This document shows positions 4,857 through 8,786 of a stretch of 8,786 bases of DNA, one piece after another. The DNA is taken from NCBI GenBank assembly GCA_001303665.1, contig LJUF01000268.1:1-8786 (forward strand), read 5' to 3'. Each line of letters begins with the position of its first letter. Within the stretch, counting starts at the first letter, position 1. Source of the stretch: Phycisphaerae bacterium SM23_33 (lineage in GTDB: Bacteria > Planctomycetota > Phycisphaerae > SM23-33). Position numbers and translations under genes: made by a program. Under the pieces are notes generated by a model, which saw nothing but the letters and a program-made list of their open reading frames with translations, was not told the DNA's origin and did no database searches.

Positions 4857-6274
4857 GGCCTTTCCGGAGATTTCCTGCCCACGGTCAGCTTCTTTTTCCA
4901 GAAGGCCAGTTGTTGGCGGAGCTGTTTCCGCCCGGCGGAGCCCTCGGGGGCGTAGCGCTTGACCACGTTGGCGGCGCCCAGATATTTCCTTACGTCCGGG
5001 CCGATCTTCTCGCAGGCGGCCTGAAGCGTTGCCAGGGGCAGCTCGGCGAGTCCCTTGGCGGCCTGGGCCGCCCGGGCCACCAGGCCACCGACGATCTGGT
5101 GGGCCGTGCGGAACGCCACGCCCTTTCCCACCAGGTACTCGGCCAGCGCCGTGGCGTCCAGGAAGCCCGCTTCCAGGGCGGCGGCCATCCGCTGGGGGCG
5201 GAACTTTGTTGTCCGGACGATGCCGGCCGCGACCGTCAGGGCCGAGTTCATGGCCGCGACGGCCGGAAAGACGAAGCGCTTGTCGTCCTGGAGGTCGCGG
5301 CTGTAGCCCGACGGCAGCGACTTGGTCAGTGTCAGCAGCCCGACGAGGCTGGCGACGGCGGTGGCCGACTTGGCCCGGATCAGCTCCAGCGTGTCGGGGT
5401 TTTTCTTCTGCGGCATCATGGAGCTGGAGGTGCAGTAGGCGTCGTCCAGCTCCAGGAAGCCGAACTCCTCGCTGGAGAAGATGATCCAGTCTTCGGCCCA
5501 CCGGCTGAGGTGGCCGGCCAGGACGGCCAGGTCGAAGCACAGCTCGGTGAGGAAGTCGCGGTCGGAGGTGGCGTCGATGCTGTTTCGCGTCACCGCGGGG
5601 AAGCCCAGCAGCCCGGCCACGCGGCGGCGGTCCAGGGGGATGGAGGTGCCGGCGACGGCCCCGGCCCCCAGCGGGCAGACGTTGGTGCGCTTTCGGCAGT
5701 CGGCCAGGCGGTCGGCGTCGCGGTCGAGCATCTCCACGCAGGCCAGCAGGGCGTGGCCGGCGAGGATGGGCTGGGCCGGCTGGAGGTGGGTGTAGGCCGG
5801 CATGATGGTGGACCCGTGCTTCTCGGTGAGCGCCAGGAAGCCGCGCTGCAACTGCCGGACCCGTTCCACCAGGCCGTCGATGGCGTCCCGCGCCCACAGC
5901 CGCAGGTCCAGCGTGACCTGGTCGTTTCGGCTGCGGCCGGTGTGGAGCTTCCGCCCCGGCGGGCCGATGCGCCGGATCAGGGCCGCCTCGATCACCATGT
6001 GGATGTCTTCCAGCCGGGCGTCGGGTTGGAGCTTGCCCGTTTCGATGTCGGCGGCGACCGCCTGGAGCCCGCGCTTGATGGCCGACAGCTCCCGCTGATT
6101 GAGCACGCCGATCTCGGCAAGCATCTGGGCGTGGGCGACGGACCCGGAGACGTCGTACTTGTACAGGGCCGCGTCCACGTCGGTCGAGGCCAGCAGCTCA
6201 CTGGCGGCCTCGTCGGCCCCCCCACGGAGCCGGCGCTGCCAGGGCTTTGTGAGACTCTTCGCTCTCTTGGCCAT
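4853..6274 (-). CDS. argH: Argininosuccinate lyase
   Basis: This enzyme splits argininosuccinate into arginine and fumarate, the last step of arginine synthesis, in the cytosol. The 473 residues have the family's usual length. Motifs seen are KYDVSGSVAHAQML (39-52), HTGRSRNDQV (111-120), the catalytic-histidine region YTHLQPAQP (161-169) and the mobile signature loop TSSSMMPQKKNPD (282-294), where the usual GSS is SSS. The C-terminal KFRPQRM, ATALAEYLV and FRTAHQIVG also fit the family. The ATG at 6274 (MAKRAKS) is preferred over an open extension to 6319, as homologues begin here and GGGAA lies just upstream. It is divergent from the arginine decarboxylase. Its TGA stop is part of the -35 box of the downstream toxin-antitoxin promoter. 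argG is not in the window. Confidence 0.98.
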   Translation of the reverse strand: MAKRAKSLTKPWQRRLRGGADEAASELLASTDVDAALYKYDVSGSVAHAQMLAEIGVLNQRELSAIKRGLQAVAADIETGKLQPDARLEDIHMVIEAALIRRIGPPGRKLHTGRSRNDQVTLDLRLWARDAIDGLVERVRQLQRGFLALTEKHGSTIMPAYTHLQPAQPILAGHALLACVEMLDRDADRLADCRKRTNVCPLGAGAVAGTSIPLDRRRVAGLLGFPAVTRNSIDATSDRDFLTELCFDLAVLAGHLSRWAEDWIIFSSEEFGFLELDDAYCTSSSMMPQKKNPDTLELIRAKSATAVASLVGLLTLTKSLPSGYSRDLQDDKRFVFPAVAAMNSALTVAAGIVRTTKFRPQRMAAALEAGFLDATALAEYLVGKGVAFRTAHQIVGGLVARAAQAAKGLAELPLATLQAACEKIGPDVRKYLGAANVVKRYAPEGSAGRKQLRQQLAFWKKKLTVGRKSPERP

Positions 6275-6309
6275 GGGCGTTTCCCGCCTTCTGCTGGAAC
6301 TGACGGCGG

Positions 6310-6338
6310 ATGCTAACACAGCCCGACGTGCTTGGCCA
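6310..6338 (-). promoter_or_regulatory. Candidate promoter of argH
   Basis: The minus strand has an extended -10, TGT followed by TAGCAT (6315-6310, four of six matches), with TGGCCA (6338-6333, four of six) 17 bases upstream. The start would be near 6303, giving a leader of about 29 bases to the argH ATG. Position in the divergent spacer is right, but the match is modest. Confidence 0.35.
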
Positions 6339-6359
6339 CACCCATTGAGGCCGGGATTC

Positions 6360-6389
6360 TTGTTGCAGGGAGCCGGGCATGGATATAAT
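6360..6389 (+). promoter_or_regulatory. Candidate promoter of the arginine decarboxylase-agmatinase unit
   Basis: A perfect TATAAT (6384-6389) lies about 65 bases upstream of the decarboxylase ATG, with TTGTTG (6360-6365, three of six) 18 bases before it. The start would be near 6396 with a leader of about 58 bases. The exact -10 in GC-rich DNA inside a divergent spacer supports it; the -35 is weak. Confidence 0.5.
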
Positions 6390-6453
6390 CGCAGGCGCGC
6401 GAGCGGCGGAGATGTGCTGCCTCAGTGAGCCGCTGGCTACGAAAGGAGTCGCC

Positions 6454-7014
6454 ATGGACCTGAGAGGCCCGATCGTACCCAAGCGAGTTCTTTTCACCAA
6501 GGGCGTGGGCAAGCACAGGACCCGGCTTCAGAGCTTCGAGTTGGCGCTACGGCACGCCGGGATCGAGAAGTGCAACCTGGTGCGGGTTTCCAGCATTTTC
6601 CCGCCGGCTTGCAAGATCGTTCCCCGTAACCGGGGCCTGGCGCAGCTGCACGCCGGGCAGATCACCTTCTGCGTGCTGGCCGAGGCCTCTTCGAACGAGC
6701 CGTCCCGGCTGGTGGGGGCGGGCATCGGCCTGGCGGTGCCGGCAGACGGTTCGCACTACGGCTACATCAGCGAGCACCACGGATTCGGCATGACCCAGCA
6801 GCGGCTGAGCGATTTTGTGGAGGACATGGCGGCGACCATGCTCGCGACGACTTTGGGAATTTCCTTCGATCCGGACACGGCCTACGACGAGCGCCGCGAG
6901 GTCTACAAGATGTCCGGCAAGATCGTTCGGACCCAGGCGACCGTACAGACGGCCGAAGGCGACAAGAACGGGCTGTGGACGACCGTCATCGCCGTAGCCG
7001 TCTTCCTGCTGTAG
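6454..7014 (+). CDS. Pyruvoyl-dependent arginine decarboxylase
   Basis: The product (PvlArgDC, PdaD family) decarboxylates arginine to agmatine, using a pyruvoyl group made by self-cleavage rather than pyridoxal phosphate. The 186-residue proenzyme carries the cleavage motif VRVSSIFPP (43-51). By analogy with the Methanocaldococcus jannaschii enzyme the cut falls between Ser46 and Ser47, giving a 46-residue beta chain and an alpha chain with N-terminal pyruvoyl. The conserved acid is expected at Glu107 in HYGYISEHHGFGMT (101-114). The ATG at 6454 has AAAGGAG six bases upstream; the longer frame from 6379 has no ribosome-binding site and would begin over the TATAAT box. Agmatinase follows after 69 bases on the same strand, and argH, which makes the substrate, is divergent. 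Family members are best known from archaea and chlamydiae. Confidence 0.95.
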   Translation: MDLRGPIVPKRVLFTKGVGKHRTRLQSFELALRHAGIEKCNLVRVSSIFPPACKIVPRNRGLAQLHAGQITFCVLAEASSNEPSRLVGAGIGLAVPADGSHYGYISEHHGFGMTQQRLSDFVEDMAATMLATTLGISFDPDTAYDERREVYKMSGKIVRTQATVQTAEGDKNGLWTTVIAVAVFLL

Positions 7015-7083
7015 AGGTCATTCCGAGCAAGTCGAGGCCGCCCGCCCGGGCGGGTTTCCCGGCCCTCGCAGGGCAGGAGAGCC

Positions 7084-7947
7084 ATGGCGTCTGCTGTCAG
7101 CAATTTCCTGGGCTTGCCGAGGGAGCTGTCGGATCCGGGCAGCGCCCGGTACGTGGTGCTGCCGGTTCCGTATGAGGGGACGGTGACCTGGGGGGTCGGC
7201 ACCGCGGCGGGCCCGGCCGCCATCATCGCCGCCTCCGACCACATCGAGTGGTTCGACGAGGAGCTGCGGGGGGGGTTCCATGGGGCTGGCGTGGCCACGG
7301 CCGACCCGATCCCCCCGGCCGATACGCCGCAGGAGCAGGCCCGCCGCGTCCGGGCCGCGGCCGAGGGGTTCTTCGCACAGGGCAAGTTCCTGCTGGCCCT
7401 GGGCGGGGAGCACGGCATCACGCCGCCGCTGGTGGCGGCGGCCGCAAGGCAATACGACGGCCTCTCCGTGCTTCAGATCGACGCTCACGCCGACCTCCGC
7501 GACCAGTACCAGGGCGGCCCGCTGTCCCACGCCTGCGTCATGCGCCGGGTGCTGGAGGTGACCGACCGCGTCGCCCAGGTGGGCATCCGCAGCTTCTGCC
7601 GAGAGGCCTTCGAGCAATGCCCGCGCCAGGTGGCGAATTTCATCACCCCCCAGATGGTGGCCGAGGACGCCCGCTGGATCGAAAAAGCCCTGGACCTGCT
7701 GGGCGAGCGAGTCTACGTGACCATCGACATGGACGGCTTCGACCCGGCCGAGGCCCCGGGCGTCGGCACGCCCCAGCCGGGCGGCCTGCGCTACGGCGAC
7801 GTCACGCGCCTGCTGCGGCGTCTCTGCGCCGCGCGGCAGGTCGTCGCCGCCGACGTGGTCGAGACCCGCCCCATCCTCCCGAGCAACACCACCGAGCTGC
7901 TGGCGGCCCGGCTGGCCTACAAGATCATCGCCTACACCCAGTGCTGA
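7084..7947 (+). CDS. speB: Agmatinase (ureohydrolase family)
   Basis: Agmatinase hydrolyses agmatine to putrescine and urea at a two-manganese site. The 287 residues include the metal ligands of the family: LGGEHGIT (His110), QIDAHADLRD (Asp133, His135, Asp137) and TIDMDGFDP (Asp215, Asp217), followed by GVGTPQPGG (227-234) and the late VVETRP. GGEH in place of GGDH occurs in many agmatinases. Arginase and other ureohydrolases share these motifs; agmatinase is favoured because the gene upstream makes agmatine. The ATG at 7084 is preceded by GCAGGAGAG, a good ribosome-binding site. It sits 69 bases after the decarboxylase and 12 bases before the next gene, so the three probably form one transcript. 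No signal peptide is seen, so it acts in the cytosol. Confidence 0.93.
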   Translation: MASAVSNFLGLPRELSDPGSARYVVLPVPYEGTVTWGVGTAAGPAAIIAASDHIEWFDEELRGGFHGAGVATADPIPPADTPQEQARRVRAAAEGFFAQGKFLLALGGEHGITPPLVAAAARQYDGLSVLQIDAHADLRDQYQGGPLSHACVMRRVLEVTDRVAQVGIRSFCREAFEQCPRQVANFITPQMVAEDARWIEKALDLLGERVYVTIDMDGFDPAEAPGVGTPQPGGLRYGDVTRLLRRLCAARQVVAADVVETRPILPSNTTELLAARLAYKIIAYTQC

Positions 7948-7959
7948 CGGAGTGCGACT

Positions 7960-8786
7960 ATGTACGCCACCTTCAAGTTCGACACGGAGGACGTTTACTA
8001 TCCCCCCGAGTTCCGGATTGACGACATCCCCGGCTGGCTGGCCGAGATCATGACGGACGTCGGCATCCGCGGCACCTTCTGCGTCTTCGGCGAGAAGGCC
8101 CGCTCGATGAAGGACCGCGGCCGGGAGGATGTGCTGCGCAACATGGCCGAGCACGACCTCGTCTCCCACCAGCAGGGCAACGTCCGCCCGCTCATCCCCG
8201 AAGCCCTCCAGCACAAGGACTGGGCCGACGGCGTCCAGGCCATGAGAGAATACGAGGACAAGGTCAGCGAGGATTTCCGCCGCGCCTTCGGCCGCGAGCC
8301 GGTGGGGCTCAGCCGGCACAACCTGTATTTCGCCGCCCAGCACGTGGCCGTCGCCGGCGAGCGCGGCATACCTTACATGACCGGGGTCATCGGGGTGGAG
8401 GGCACGGAGCAGCCGACCTGGTACGCCGGGGCCTTGATGATGCCGTCGACTTCCACCCCCGGTTTCGGCGGGTTCGACGAGATTTACAGCAACGACCACG
8501 CCTTCGAGGCCAGGCTCAAGCGGATGGACGAGTTCATCACCGGCTGCGTGCGGCGCGGGGTGGAATACGTTTCGCTGTTCGGCTGCCACCCGGTGAAGGT
8601 GATGGCGCACGGCTGGCTGGAGCATTACACGCTGGCCTCGGGGAGGACGCGGACGCCGCAGGAGGTGGGCTGGGTGTACGCGGTGAAGACGCCGCAAGAG
8701 GAGGCCCGGGCCAAGGCCAACTTCCGCCGTTTGGTGGAGTACATGAAGGGCCATCCCGACCTCGAGGTGCTGGGTCTGGCCGAGGC
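7960..8786 (+). CDS. Polysaccharide-deacetylase-like (NodB fold) protein, partial at right edge
   Basis: The 275 residues visible resemble the NodB/CE4 deacetylase fold, but the true reaction is unknown. The first strand reads TFKFDTEDVYYPPEF (4-18) with acids in the catalytic-Asp and metal-Asp place (Asp8, Glu10, Asp11). GIRGTFCVFGEKAR (35-48) matches the CE4 'TFF..G..A' segment, and DLVSHQQGN (66-74) has the first metal histidine (His70) of the usual H-x-x-x-H/D motif with Asn74 in the second position. Later conserved-looking pieces are GLSRHN (116-121) and FGCHPVKV (207-214). No signal peptide or membrane segment is seen, so it is probably cytosolic, unlike wall or chitin deacetylases. GGAG lies about 9 bases before the ATG at 7960. 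Proximity to speB (12 bases) suggests co-expression; a link with polyamines is speculation. The 3' end lies outside the window. Confidence 0.72.
   Translation, partial: MYATFKFDTEDVYYPPEFRIDDIPGWLAEIMTDVGIRGTFCVFGEKARSMKDRGREDVLRNMAEHDLVSHQQGNVRPLIPEALQHKDWADGVQAMREYEDKVSEDFRRAFGREPVGLSRHNLYFAAQHVAVAGERGIPYMTGVIGVEGTEQPTWYAGALMMPSTSTPGFGGFDEIYSNDHAFEARLKRMDEFITGCVRRGVEYVSLFGCHPVKVMAHGWLEHYTLASGRTRTPQEVGWVYAVKTPQEEARAKANFRRLVEYMKGHPDLEVLGLAE

Noticed and set aside
4910..6316. Plus-strand open frame of 468 codons over argH
   Set aside because: argH carries full lyase signatures on the other strand, so this is a codon-bias shadow.
6379..6453. Upstream start for the arginine decarboxylase at 6379
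   Set aside because: There is no ribosome-binding site, the added residues fit no family member known to me, and the segment contains the TATAAT box.
7018..8754. Minus-strand open frame of 578 codons
   Set aside because: It is antisense to agmatinase and the NodB-like gene, both of which carry conserved motifs and ribosome-binding sites; the antisense product is rich in Ala, Gly, Val, His and Leu with no motif.

Overview
This is a GC-rich window that looks bacterial and most resembles Planctomycetota (Phycisphaerae-like). That placement is an inference from an S1 sulfatase beside housekeeping genes, a pyruvoyl-dependent arginine decarboxylase, a cytosolic NodB-like protein and high-GC codon use. 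There is no rRNA or other phylogenetic marker to confirm it.

Layout. Two gene groups diverge from a spacer at about 6275-6453. Leftward (minus strand), in transcription order: argH (6274-4853); a MerR-HicB antitoxin fusion with a HicA toxin (4796-3856); remnants of thiL (3855-3140) and tsaE (3067-2819); argB (2734-1862); argF (1793-870); and the N-terminal 279 residues of a sulfatase (837 to the left edge). Rightward: a pyruvoyl-dependent arginine decarboxylase (6454-7014), agmatinase (7084-7947) and a polysaccharide-deacetylase-like protein that runs off the right edge (7960-8786).

Logic. ArgB, ArgF and ArgH are three steps of arginine synthesis. The divergent pair converts arginine to agmatine and then to putrescine plus urea, so the window holds arginine synthesis and polyamine production back to back. 

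Most interesting region, 2819-4860. A toxin-antitoxin module of visibly lower GC sits directly behind argH. Its antitoxin carries a MerR-type DNA-binding head instead of the usual HicB tail domain. Its promoter (TTGATT, 17 bp, TATAAT) has its -35 on the argH stop codon, and a perfect 18-bp inverted repeat covers both the -10 and the ribosome-binding site. Immediately downstream, thiL and tsaE each keep recognisable N- and C-termini but lack the middle, about 75 and 55-60 residues respectively, judged against E. coli homologues from memory. Either the housekeeping genes behind the toxin-antitoxin insertion are decaying, or the assembly is damaged here. A four-copy heptanucleotide repeat also lies in the argB-argF gap.
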